Shown here piece by piece: positions 7,291 to 14,651 of a stretch of 41,088 nucleotides of DNA (position 1 is its first letter; each line of letters opens with the position of its first letter). The notes beneath the pieces were generated by a model that was given only the letters and a program-made list of their open reading frames with translations, was not told the DNA's origin and ran no database searches. The stretch spans positions 1 through 41,088 of the forward strand of contig DATHJB010000160.1 of NCBI GenBank assembly GCA_035316325.1. Direction: 5' to 3'. A program made the translations under genes and the position numbers. This DNA comes from Acidimicrobiales bacterium (GTDB taxonomy: Bacteria > Actinomycetota > Acidimicrobiia > Acidimicrobiales > VFJN01).

Positions 7291-8433
7291 TCAGCCGCCG
7301 TTGAGGCGGTTGAGGCGCTCGCAGGCGTCGACGTACTCCTCGACCAGGCGCTGGACGACCTGCCCGGCCCGCTCCACCTTCTCGAGCTGACCGACGACCT
7401 GGCCGACCGGGTTGAAGTTCACGTCCTTGGCGGCCTCCGGGTAGCGGTGGCCCCGCTGGACGGCCTCGAGCGCCACCATCATCTGCAGCGGCATGGGCAG
7501 CGGCTCGGGCGAGTCCTCCCGCTCCCAGGCCTCCGTCCAGTCGTTGCGCAGCATGCGGGCGGGCTTGCCGGTGAACGACCGTGAGCGCACGGTGTCGTGG
7601 CTGGTGGCGGCGATGTAGGTCTCCATCTGGGCGGGGGGCACGTCGGCCTCCTCCACCGTGAGCCACAGCGAGCCGGTCCACACGCCCGCGGCCCCCATGG
7701 CCATGGCCGAGGCGACCTGGCGCCCGTTGCCGACGCCGCCGGCGGCCAGCACCGGCAGGCTGCCGGGGCCGCCACCTCCGAGGGCGTCGATCACCTGGGG
7801 CCACAGCACCAGCGACGACACCTCGCCGGTGTGCCCACCACCCTCGGTGCCCTGGCAGACGACGAAGTCGAGCCCGGCGTCCTTGTGCTTGAGGGCGTGG
7901 CGCACCGAGCCGCACAGGGCGCCGATGAGGCGGTCCGTCGACTGGATCTCGGCGACGACCTCGGCGGGTGGGGTGCCCAGGGCGTTGGCGACGAGCCGGG
8001 CCTTGTCGTGCTGGAGGATCACCTCGACCTGGGGGCCGGCGGTGACGCTGGTCCAGCCGAGGAGCTGGCGGTCGTGGACGTCCTCGGGCGGCATCTCGGG
8101 GACGCCGTGGTCGGCGAGGATCTTGGCGGCGAAGTCGCGGTGGCCGTCGGGCACGTGCTTGCGCAGCTCGGCCTCGAGGTCGGCGGGCGACATGTCGTCG
8201 AGGTCCATGCCCTCGTACTTGGAGGGGATGACGAGGTCGACGCCGTAGGGCTTGTCGCCCACGTGGTCGTCGAGCCACTTGAGCTCGACCTCGAGCTGGT
8301 CGCCGTCGAAGGCGACGGCGCCGAGGACGCCCAGGCCTCCGGCGTTGGTCACCGCGGCGACGACGTCGCGGCAGTGGCTGAAGGCGAAGATCGGGAACTC
8401 GATCCCGAGGCGGTCGCAGATCTCGGTGCGCAT
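7291..8433 (-). CDS. IpdC-like NAD(P)H-dependent flavin oxidoreductase (nitronate monooxygenase family)
   Basis: A 380-residue TIM-barrel FMN enzyme of the nitronate monooxygenase/FabK-like family. The N-terminus (EFPIFAFSHCRDVVAAVTNA), the loop CQGTEGGGHTGE, the phosphate-binding LPVLAAGGVGNGRQ and the stretch SRSFTGKPARMLRNDWTEAW closely resemble, as I remember it, mycobacterial IpdC (Rv3553). IpdC acts on the hydrindane (C/D ring plus propionate) intermediate of cholesterol breakdown. A KstR-type palindrome in its promoter (8457-8470) supports a steroid or related lipid role. A general nitronate monooxygenase is the alternative. It converges with the lipoprotein gene ending at 7258. Confidence 0.85.
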   Translation of the reverse strand: MRTEICDRLGIEFPIFAFSHCRDVVAAVTNAGGLGVLGAVAFDGDQLEVELKWLDDHVGDKPYGVDLVIPSKYEGMDLDDMSPADLEAELRKHVPDGHRDFAAKILADHGVPEMPPEDVHDRQLLGWTSVTAGPQVEVILQHDKARLVANALGTPPAEVVAEIQSTDRLIGALCGSVRHALKHKDAGLDFVVCQGTEGGGHTGEVSSLVLWPQVIDALGGGGPGSLPVLAAGGVGNGRQVASAMAMGAAGVWTGSLWLTVEEADVPPAQMETYIAATSHDTVRSRSFTGKPARMLRNDWTEAWEREDSPEPLPMPLQMMVALEAVQRGHRYPEAAKDVNFNPVGQVVGQLEKVERAGQVVQRLVEEYVDACERLNRLNGG

Positions 8434-8452
8434 CGCCTACCAGCGAACCACA

Positions 8453-8470
8453 AAATTAGAACACGTTCCA
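8453..8470 (-). promoter_or_regulatory. KstR-like operator overlapping the -10 of the IpdC-like gene
   Basis: On the minus strand a -10 TAATTT (8458-8453) lies 19 bases before the ATG at 8433. It overlaps the 14-base palindrome TAGAACACGTTCCA (plus strand 8457-8470), which fits every fixed position of the KstR consensus TnnAACnnGTTnnA. With only eight fixed positions a chance match somewhere in 41 kb is likely, but one in this particular promoter is not. Confidence 0.6.
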
Positions 8471-8487
8471 CTCTTGGGGACTCCCCC

Positions 8488-8542
8488 ACCGAAATCTCGA
8501 CAGAGACGGTGGCCAGAGGGCCATCTCTGTCGAGATTTCGGT
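8488..8542 (-). terminator. 19-bp perfect hairpin directly after ddl
   Basis: Bases 8488-8506 pair perfectly with 8524-8542. The 17-base loop can itself form a short inner stem (TGGCC with GGCCA). The right arm starts at the base next to the ddl stop codon, so on the minus strand it is a strong candidate terminator or 3' protective structure. It lacks a T-tract. Confidence 0.7.
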
Positions 8543-9625
8543 TCAGCGCTTGGTGGAGAAGCGGGAGCGGCGGTCGTGGCGGTCGACGGCCAGGCGCACC
8601 AGCTCGTCGATCAGGTCGGGGTAGGCCAGGCCCGACGCCTCCCACATCTTCGGGTACATCGAGATGGGGGTGAAGCCGGGGATGGTGTTGATCTCGTTGA
8701 GGAGGAAGCCGGTGCCCTGCTGGTGGAAGAAGTCGACCCGGGCCATCCCGTCGCAGCGCAGCGCCAGGTACGACTCGACGGCCAGGCGCTGCACCTCGGC
8801 GGTGAGCTCGTCGCCGAGCGGCGCCGGGATGCGGAGCTCGGTGGTGCCGTCGACGTACTTGTCGTCGTAGTCGTAGAAGTCGTTGCCCGGCACGATCTCG
8901 CCCGGCAGCGACGCCCGCGGCGCCTCGTTGCCCAGCACCGCCACCTCGATCTCGCGGCCGTCGACCACGCCCTGCTCCACCACCAGCCACTCGTCGTACT
9001 CGGCGGCCAGCGCCAGGGCCGGGGCCAGGGCGTCGGGGGTGACGACCTTGGTGATGCCCACCGAGGAGCCCAGGTTGGCGGGCTTCACGAACAGCGGGTA
9101 GCGCAGGCCCTCGGCCTCGACCGCGGCGGGCCCGTCGGCCAGCTCGGTGTCGCGCAGGCCCAGCCAGGGGGTCTGCGGGATGCCGTTGGCGGCGGCGATC
9201 TCCTTGGCCTTCAGCTTGTCCATGCACAGGGCCGACGCCAGCACCCCGCTGCCCACGTAGGGCACGCCGGCCAGCTCCAGCATCCCCTGCACCGTGCCGT
9301 CCTCGCCGTGGGGGCCGTGCAGCAGCGGCAGGACCACGACGGGCAGGTCGTCGGTGCTCGCCGGGGTGACCGTGGGCAGGGGCTCCACCGCGGTCCCGGC
9401 GGCCGTCACCCGGCCGGGGAACTCGGCGACGCCGTGGGCCAGGGCGGCGACGGCGTCGTCGGACTGCACCCAGGTGCCCTCGCGGGTGATGCCGATCGGC
9501 ACGAGCTCGTAGCGCTCGGGGTCGGCCGCCTGCAGGACGTGGGCCGCCGTCGTGCACGACACCTCGTGCTCGGCTGACTGGCCCCCGAAGAGCACGACGA
9601 GGCGGACACGATCGCTGCTGGTCAT
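8543..9625 (-). CDS. ddl: D-alanine--D-alanine ligase
   Basis: A 360-residue ATP-grasp enzyme that makes D-Ala-D-Ala for peptidoglycan. The N-terminal domain begins VVLFGGQSAEHEVS. The centre has LLHGPHGEDGTVQG and PYVGSGVLASALCMDK, then the ATP-grasp loop FVKPANLGSSVGITK and the metal-binding end NEINTIPGFTPISMYP. The omega-loop region reads FYDYDDKY, the Tyr-type pattern of D-Ala-D-Ala ligases rather than the VanA-type D-lactate enzymes, so vancomycin-sensitive wall ends are expected. It is divergent from murF, the enzyme that uses its product. On the minus strand a -10-like TACGCT (9639-9634) lies eight bases before the ATG. Confidence 0.95.
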   Translation of the reverse strand: MTSSDRVRLVVLFGGQSAEHEVSCTTAAHVLQAADPERYELVPIGITREGTWVQSDDAVAALAHGVAEFPGRVTAAGTAVEPLPTVTPASTDDLPVVVLPLLHGPHGEDGTVQGMLELAGVPYVGSGVLASALCMDKLKAKEIAAANGIPQTPWLGLRDTELADGPAAVEAEGLRYPLFVKPANLGSSVGITKVVTPDALAPALALAAEYDEWLVVEQGVVDGREIEVAVLGNEAPRASLPGEIVPGNDFYDYDDKYVDGTTELRIPAPLGDELTAEVQRLAVESYLALRCDGMARVDFFHQQGTGFLLNEINTIPGFTPISMYPKMWEASGLAYPDLIDELVRLAVDRHDRRSRFSTKR

Positions 9626-9658
9626 GGCCAGTGAGCGTAGGTGCCATCATCGGGCGCT

Positions 9659-10966
9659 GTGGACCTGAAGCTGAGCGACGTGGCGGCGGCGACCGGTGGC
9701 CGTCTCGACGGGCCCGACCTGCAGGTGTCGGGGGCCACGATCGACTCCCGGTCGATCACGCCGGGCCAGCTGTTCGTGCCGGTGGTGGCCGAGCGCGACG
9801 GGCACGACTTCGTCGGCGCAGCGCTGGCCGCCGGCGCGGCGGGCTACCTCACCAGCCGGGAGCTGGTCGGGGGCAGCGCCGTGGTGGTGGACGACACCGC
9901 CGTCGCCCTGGCGCACCTGGGCCGCCACGCCCGCGACCACCTCGGTGCCGACGCCCACGTCGTCGGGGTCACCGGGTCGGTCGGCAAGACCTCGGTGAAG
10001 GACCTGCTGGCCGCGGCCCTCGCGGCCCGGTGGCGCACGTCGGCCAGCGTCAAGTCGTTCAACAACGAGCTGGGTGTGCCGCTCACGCTCTTCAACGCCC
10101 CCGAGGGCACCGAGGCGCTGGTGGTGGAGATGGGCGCCCGCGACCGGGGGCACGTCAAGGCGCTGTGCGACCTGGCCCTGCCGACGGTCGGCGTGGTGAC
10201 CAGGGTGGCCGCGGTGCACACCGAGGTCTTCGGCACGATCGACGACGTGGCCGCCGCCAAGGCCGAGCTGGTGGAGGCGCTGCCGGCGCACGGCACCGCG
10301 GTGCTCAACGCCGCCGACCCCCGGGTGGCGGCGATGGCGGCACGCACCCGCGCCCGGGCGCTCACGTTCGGCGCCGGCGGCGACGTCCACGCCGACCACG
10401 TCACCGTCGACGACGACCTGCGCGCCCGCTTCACGCTGCGCTCCCCCTGGGGCTCCGCGGACGTGCAGCTGAACGTCCGCGGCGTCCACATGGTGGAGAA
10501 CGCCCTGGCCGCCGGGGCCGCGGCGCTGGCGTGCGACGTCCCCGTCGAGGCGCTGCCGGAGGCGCTGGCCGCCGCCGAGCTCTCCCCGTGGCGGATGGAG
10601 GTGGTGCGGCTGACGTCGGGGGCGGTGCTGGTCAACGACGCCTACAACGCCAACCCCACCTCGATGGCCGCCGCCCTGCAGGCCCTGGCCGCCCTGCCGG
10701 CCACCCGCCGGGTCGCCGTGCTCGGGGTGATGGCCGAGATCGGCGCCACCAGCGACGCCGAGCACGTCGGCATCGGCGAGCTGGCCCGCGACCTGGGCAT
10801 CGAGGTGGTGAGCGTGGGCGTCCCGGCCTACGGCGGCGTGCTGGTCGACGGCGACGACCTCGACGCCGCCGTCGCCGCCCTCGGCCCACTCGGGGAGGGC
10901 GTCGCCGTGCTGGTGAAGGCCAGCCGGGTCGCCGAGTTGGAGCGCCTCGCGGCCCGGTTGACGTGA
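9659..10966 (+). CDS. murF: UDP-N-acetylmuramoyl-tripeptide--D-alanyl-D-alanine ligase
   Basis: A 435-residue Mur ligase that adds D-Ala-D-Ala to the UDP-MurNAc-tripeptide in the cytoplasm. The N-terminal substrate domain has DSRSITPGQLFVP. The ATP P-loop is GVTGSVGKT (residues 103-111), followed by the family stretches SFNNELGVPLTL and EMGARDRGHV. The C-terminal domain begins LVNDAYNANPTSMAAAL. The GTG at 9659 is chosen because VDLKLSDVAAATGG aligns with the family start and a -10-like CATCAT (9645-9650) lies eight bases before it; another GTG at 9641 is possible. It sits back to back with ddl, with a 33-base gap shared by both promoters. Confidence 0.95.
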   Translation: MDLKLSDVAAATGGRLDGPDLQVSGATIDSRSITPGQLFVPVVAERDGHDFVGAALAAGAAGYLTSRELVGGSAVVVDDTAVALAHLGRHARDHLGADAHVVGVTGSVGKTSVKDLLAAALAARWRTSASVKSFNNELGVPLTLFNAPEGTEALVVEMGARDRGHVKALCDLALPTVGVVTRVAAVHTEVFGTIDDVAAAKAELVEALPAHGTAVLNAADPRVAAMAARTRARALTFGAGGDVHADHVTVDDDLRARFTLRSPWGSADVQLNVRGVHMVENALAAGAAALACDVPVEALPEALAAAELSPWRMEVVRLTSGAVLVNDAYNANPTSMAAALQALAALPATRRVAVLGVMAEIGATSDAEHVGIGELARDLGIEVVSVGVPAYGGVLVDGDDLDAAVAALGPLGEGVAVLVKASRVAELERLAARLT

Positions 10967-10985
10967 CGTGACCGTGCCGTCCTCC

Positions 10986-11038
10986 GGCAAATTGCGTCGG
11001 TCGGCCCGCTCCATGCGGGTTTTCGGACGCAATTTGCC
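10986..11038 (+). terminator. 13-bp hairpin between murF and the prepilin peptidase
   Basis: GGCAAATTGCGTC (10986-10998) pairs perfectly with 11026-11038; inside it CCCGC (11005-11009) pairs with GCGGG (11015-11019). It follows murF by 19 bases and ends on the base before the ATG of the next gene. It could terminate murF, but it would also hide any ribosome site for the peptidase. Confidence 0.6.
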
Positions 11039-11623
11039 ATGACGGTCGTGGTGGCGGTGCTCGCGGCGGCGGTGGCCGCCATCGGGGTGCGGACGACGGC
11101 GCACACCGACGGGGGGCGGCGGCTGTGGTGGCTCGGCGGGCTGCTGGCGGGGGCGGCCTCGGCGCTGACCCAGGCGGCGAGCCCGGTGCCCGCGGCGCCC
11201 GGCCTCGCCGCCGGTGGGATCGTGGCCGCCGCCCTGGTCGACGTCGTGGAGGGTCGCGTCCCGACGCTCGTGGCCCACGCCGCCACCGCGGTGTCGTTGG
11301 TCGCGCTGGGCGCCTACGCCGCCGACCGCGGTGAGTGGGGCGAGCTGCTGGTCGGACCGGTGCTGTTCGCGGCGCTCCTGGTGGCCGGGTGCACGGTGCT
11401 GTGGCTGGCCCGGGCCGTCGGCTTCGGCGACGTGCGCCTCGCCGCCGCCACCGTGACCGCGATGGTCGCCGGCGCCGAGGGCCTGCTGCTGGTCGTGTGG
11501 GGCGCCTTCGTCGTGACGGGTTTGGCGGTCGTGGTGCTGCGGCTCGTCGGCCGCGGGCCCAAGCACCTCCCGTTCGGGCCCGGGCTGGCCGTCGGGTGGG
11601 TCGTCGCGATCCTGCTCGGCTGA
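11039..11623 (+). CDS. A24-family prepilin peptidase (TadV/CpaA-like)
   Basis: A 194-residue polytopic membrane aspartyl protease. The two catalytic aspartates are in the expected contexts: D68 in LVDVVEGRVP (family pattern D...IP) and D131 in GFGDVRL (family pattern GxGDxK). There are about six hydrophobic segments. The N-terminal methyltransferase domain of PilD is absent, as in TadV/CpaA enzymes. It should cleave the Flp pilin and TadE-type pseudopilins encoded at 23089-24142, although it lies 12 kb away and is not in their operon. The ATG at 11039 directly abuts a hairpin and has no visible Shine-Dalgarno site, so a slightly later start is possible. Confidence 0.85.
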   Translation: MTVVVAVLAAAVAAIGVRTTAHTDGGRRLWWLGGLLAGAASALTQAASPVPAAPGLAAGGIVAAALVDVVEGRVPTLVAHAATAVSLVALGAYAADRGEWGELLVGPVLFAALLVAGCTVLWLARAVGFGDVRLAAATVTAMVAGAEGLLLVVWGAFVVTGLAVVVLRLVGRGPKHLPFGPGLAVGWVVAILLG

Positions 11624-11624
11624 G

Positions 11625-12488
11625 CTACTCGTAGACGCCGAACTCGTCGAGCAGGGACTCCTCGACGCCGAGGGTGGCGCGGGCCGCGTCGCCCCGCTCG
11701 GCGGCGACCCCGTTGGCCAGCGCCTGGACCAGCGTCACGAACCCGGTGAGGGAGCGGAGCACCGCCACGCCGGCGGTGTCGACGTAGAAGGTGTGGTCGG
11801 CGTCGGGCACCAGCGGGGAGCCGGCGTTGTCGGTCAGCGCGATCGTGGTGGCACCGGCGTCCCTGGCCCAGCGGAAGCCCTGGACGGTCTCACGGATGTA
11901 GCGGTGGATGGAGACGGCGACGAAGCAGTCGCCCGGCCGGACCCGGCGCAGGCCCTCCACCAGGGTGCCGGTGGCGGGGCTGAGCAGCTCGACGTCGTCG
12001 CGCACCATCCCCAGCAGGTACGACAGCAGGAACGCCACGGAGTGGACCTTGCGCAGGCCCAGCACGTGCACCCGCGGCGCCCCCGCCAGCGCCTCGACCG
12101 TGGCCGACCAGGTGTCGGGATCGATGCGCGCCAGGGTGCGGGCGACGTTGGCCTGGTCGAAGGCGGCGGCCTGCTCCAGCGGGTCGTCGCCGGCGTGGCG
12201 CTGCTGCTCGGCGTTGGTGAAGCGCCGCAGCAGCTGGGCCTCCTCGCTGAGCTTGTCGCGACACAGCCGGGTGAGCCCCGGGTAGCCCTTGAGGCCGAGC
12301 CCGGTGGCGAAGCGCACCACGGTCGACTCGTTGACGTCGACCGCGCCCGCCAGGTCGCCGATGGTCATGAAGGCGATGCCCTCGGGGTCGGCGAGCACCC
12401 GGTCGGCGAGCAGCCGGTGCGAGCGGCTGAGGTCGGGCAGGCGCTCGTGCAGCAGCGCGACGAGTGCCTCGTAGCTGTCCGGTCCCAT
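11625..12488 (-). CDS. RpiR-family transcriptional regulator (HTH plus SIS)
   Basis: A 287-residue regulator. The N-terminal HTH_6 domain covers about residues 5-80 (LSRSHRLLADRVL, then DLAGAVDVNESTVVRFATGLGLKGYP in two adjoining stretches). A C-terminal SIS sugar-phosphate-binding fold covers about 120-260, with the ligand-loop-like runs VHVLGLRKVHS and ALTDNAGSPLVPDAD. It is divergent from an aminotransferase with a 61-base gap. On the minus strand TAGAGT (12501-12496) lies seven bases before the ATG at 12488, indicating a leaderless mRNA. Its ligand is unknown; control of the neighbouring aminotransferase is likely from position only. Confidence 0.9.
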   Translation of the reverse strand: MGPDSYEALVALLHERLPDLSRSHRLLADRVLADPEGIAFMTIGDLAGAVDVNESTVVRFATGLGLKGYPGLTRLCRDKLSEEAQLLRRFTNAEQQRHAGDDPLEQAAAFDQANVARTLARIDPDTWSATVEALAGAPRVHVLGLRKVHSVAFLLSYLLGMVRDDVELLSPATGTLVEGLRRVRPGDCFVAVSIHRYIRETVQGFRWARDAGATTIALTDNAGSPLVPDADHTFYVDTAGVAVLRSLTGFVTLVQALANGVAAERGDAARATLGVEESLLDEFGVYE

Positions 12489-12495
12489 GCCCGCC

Positions 12496-12542
12496 ACTCT
12501 ATCTGCAACTCCACTTGCATTCCTGAATGAAAATGCCATAGT
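12496..12542. promoter_or_regulatory. Divergent leaderless promoters with two palindromic operators
   Basis: Both genes share the same start design: TAGAGT-N7-ATG (minus, rpiR-type gene) and CATAGT-N7-ATG (plus, aminotransferase; -35 TTGCAT at 12515-12520). Between them lie two inverted repeats: TGCAA-CTCCAC-TTGCA (12504-12519) and CATTC-CT-GAATG (12518-12529). They overlap the -35 regions and are candidate RpiR sites. Confidence 0.6.
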
Positions 12543-12549
12543 TGCGGGC

Positions 12550-13803
12550 ATGGTCTCCCAATCAGCGACCTTGGCCATCAACGAGCAGCTCCAGGCCCGG
12601 CACGCCGCGGGCGAGTCCGTGCTGCACCTCGGCTTCGGCGAGGCGGGCCTCCCGGTGCTGCCCGAGGTCGCCCGTCGCCTGGCCGGGGCCGTGCGGCGCA
12701 ACCACTACGCCCCCGTCGCCGGCTCGTCGCCCGCCCGCTGGGCCGCCGCCGGCTACTTCACCCGCCGCGGCCTGCCCACCGACGGCGACCAGCTGGTGTA
12801 CGGCCCCGGCAGCAAGCCGCTCCTCTACGCGCTGATCGCCTGCCTGCCCGGCGACGTCGTGCTGCCCGGCCCCTCGTGGGTCAGCTACGAGCCCCAGGCC
12901 ACCCTGGCCGGCAAGCGGGTGCTGCGGGTTCCGGCGCCGGAGTCGTCGGGCGGCGTGCCCGACCCCGACCTGCTGGACGACGCCCTCCGCCGGGCCCGGA
13001 GGCAGGGCCGGACGCCCGGCATCCTGCTGCTCACCGTGCCCGACAACCCGACGAGCACCGTCGCCGGCGCCGAGCTGCTGGCCCGGGTGTGCGCGGTCGC
13101 CGAGGAGCACGACCTCGCCGTCGTGTCCGACGAGATCTACCGCGACCTCTGCTACCAGCCCGACGACTTCCTCAGCCCGGCGGCCTACGCCCCCGGGCGC
13201 TGCTTCGTCACCACCGGCCTCAGCAAGAACATGGCGCTGGGCGGCTGGCGGATCGGCTGCGCCCGCATGCCCGACAGCGCGCTGGGCGACCGGGTGAAGC
13301 AGGAGGTGATCGGCCTGGCCAGCGAGCTGTGGACCAGCGTGGCCCAGCCAATGCTGGAGGTCGCCGCCTACGTGTTCGACGAGCCCGCCGAGGTCGTCGC
13401 CCACGTGGCCGCCAGCCGGGCGCTGCACCAGACCGTCGCCACCGCCGTGCACCGGGAGCTCGTCGCCGCCGGGGCGAGCTGCCGGGCGCCGCAGGCAGGG
13501 TTCTACGTGTACCCCGACCTGGGCACGCAGCGCGAGGTGCTGGCCCGGGTGGGGATCAGCAGCGGCGGCGAGCTGGCCCGCCACCTGATGGAGCACCACG
13601 GCGTGGGCGTCCTGCCGGGCGAGGCGTTCGGCGACGCGCCCGAGGCGCTGCGCTTCCGGGCGGCGACCAGCCTGCTCTACGGCCGCAGCGACGAGGAGCG
13701 CTGGGCCGCGCTGCGGGCGCCCGACCCGCTGGCGCTGCCCTGGATCGACGGTGCGCTGACCCGGCTGCGCACGACGCTGCAGACCCTCACGTCGGCGGCG
13801 TGA
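12550..13803 (+). CDS. PLP-dependent class I/II aminotransferase
   Basis: A 417-residue fold-type I aminotransferase. The family landmarks are YGPGSKPLLYAL (phosphate-binding loop), TVPDNPTSTVAGAEL, the aspartate in VVSDEIYRDLCY, and the Schiff-base lysine K226 in TTGLSKNMALGGWRIG. An arginine in LRFRAATSLLYG is positioned to bind the substrate carboxylate. The closest style is aspartate/aromatic aminotransferase; the amino donor and acceptor cannot be deduced. The ATG at 12550 follows CATAGT by seven bases, matching the leaderless pattern; upstream codons run into the promoter. It is divergently paired with an RpiR regulator that probably controls it. Confidence 0.9.
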   Translation: MVSQSATLAINEQLQARHAAGESVLHLGFGEAGLPVLPEVARRLAGAVRRNHYAPVAGSSPARWAAAGYFTRRGLPTDGDQLVYGPGSKPLLYALIACLPGDVVLPGPSWVSYEPQATLAGKRVLRVPAPESSGGVPDPDLLDDALRRARRQGRTPGILLLTVPDNPTSTVAGAELLARVCAVAEEHDLAVVSDEIYRDLCYQPDDFLSPAAYAPGRCFVTTGLSKNMALGGWRIGCARMPDSALGDRVKQEVIGLASELWTSVAQPMLEVAAYVFDEPAEVVAHVAASRALHQTVATAVHRELVAAGASCRAPQAGFYVYPDLGTQREVLARVGISSGGELARHLMEHHGVGVLPGEAFGDAPEALRFRAATSLLYGRSDEERWAALRAPDPLALPWIDGALTRLRTTLQTLTSAA

Positions 13804-13810
13804 CCCCAGC

Positions 13811-13855
13811 CGAACCTGCCCTCGCCTACTGCGCGGGACGGCGGGGGCAGGTTCG
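13811..13855 (+). terminator. 16-bp hairpin after the aminotransferase gene
   Basis: Bases 13811-13826 pair with 13840-13855 with a single G.U wobble and a 13-base loop. It begins eight bases after the aminotransferase stop and ends just before the -10 of the next gene, so it separates the two units. No T-tract follows. Confidence 0.65.
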
Positions 13856-13860
13856 TTCCC

Positions 13861-13866
13861 TAACGT
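13861..13866 (+). promoter_or_regulatory. -10 element TAACGT, leaderless promoter
   Basis: TAACGT is followed by exactly seven bases and the GTG at 13874. No clear -35 is visible because the preceding bases form the hairpin arm at 13840-13855. Confidence 0.5.
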
Positions 13867-13873
13867 CAAGGTC

Positions 13874-14503
13874 GTGCGGGCGCGGTGGGTGGTCGGAGCG
13901 GTGCTGCTGGCGGCGAGCCTCGCCGGCTGCGGCGGTGGCGACGGGGCCGACCCGGCGGAGACCGGCTGGCAGCTGACCGTGTACTACACGCCGGTCGAGC
14001 GCTACCACGAGGGGCCGACGCGGCGGGTGGTGGGGTGCCGGCAGGCGGTCGGCTGCGAGCGGGGCGACGACGTCCTCGGCCGCTACCCGGGCGACTTCGT
14101 CGACGCCGTGGAGCTGGAGGGCAACGGTCGCCTCACCAGCGGCGACCACGCCGGGCTGGTGCTCAACTGGTCGGCCGAGCGGGGGTTCTGGCTCGACACC
14201 GCGCCCCGCGACGCCGCGGGCGGCGTGCTGCGCCCGTTCGTGAGCGTCGGAGCCGAGCCCGACGTGCTCCGGAGCGGCACCCACTTCCGGGTGGAAGACT
14301 GCGGGCAGGCGGCCGAGGGCACCGAGGTGGCCGACGAGGTGTGCGACCGCATCTCCGACGCCCGCTGGCTGGTCGGCGAGCCGCTCCCGACGGGCACCGG
14401 CGGGGCGAAGCATCTCGACATCTACGTGGGCGAGGAGAGCAGTGACGCCTTCACGGACAGCGGGTGGTACACGACGCTCGTCGACGTCGAGCTGGCGCTG
14501 TAG
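13874..14503 (+). CDS. Secreted lipoprotein with a probable 3D (double-psi barrel) domain
   Basis: A 209-residue lipoprotein with signal peptide MRARWVVGAVLLAASLAGC and lipobox LAGC. The body starts GWQLTVYYTPVE. It keeps aspartates in the style of a 3D/MltA-like barrel: FVDAVELEGNGRL, FRVEDCG and KHLDIYVGEE. In known 3D proteins these three Asp form the glycan-cleaving site, so a peptidoglycan-related role is possible. I recall similar uncharacterised lipoproteins in Streptomyces-type genomes, but I cannot name an experimentally studied member. The GTG at 13874 fits both the signal peptide and the TAACGT-N7 promoter spacing. Confidence 0.7.
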   Translation: MRARWVVGAVLLAASLAGCGGGDGADPAETGWQLTVYYTPVERYHEGPTRRVVGCRQAVGCERGDDVLGRYPGDFVDAVELEGNGRLTSGDHAGLVLNWSAERGFWLDTAPRDAAGGVLRPFVSVGAEPDVLRSGTHFRVEDCGQAAEGTEVADEVCDRISDARWLVGEPLPTGTGGAKHLDIYVGEESSDAFTDSGWYTTLVDVELAL

Positions 14504-14651
14504 CCACGGGGCCGACCCCCTCACTCGGTGAATCGGTGGTGAAATCGATGGTGTTTCGCTGGACAAACGCGAGGGCCGTAAGCGCTATTGGGGAGCGGTG
14601 ACTTCTTGTGTCAGAACCAGCACCCTGCCCGGACAGAGAGGAGCGCCGACC

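Noticed and set aside
8349..9650. A 433-codon minus-strand frame overlapping ddl in another phase
   Set aside because: It covers ddl itself in a shifted frame and has an Arg/Pro/Ala composition without motifs; ddl is unmistakable.
14504..14651. Leader before lipoprotein A as a riboswitch (c-di-GMP or c-di-AMP type)
   Set aside because: It has suggestive bits such as ACAAACGC and repeated TGAA-ATCG, but the conserved cores of GEMM or ydaO riboswitches could not be matched on inspection.
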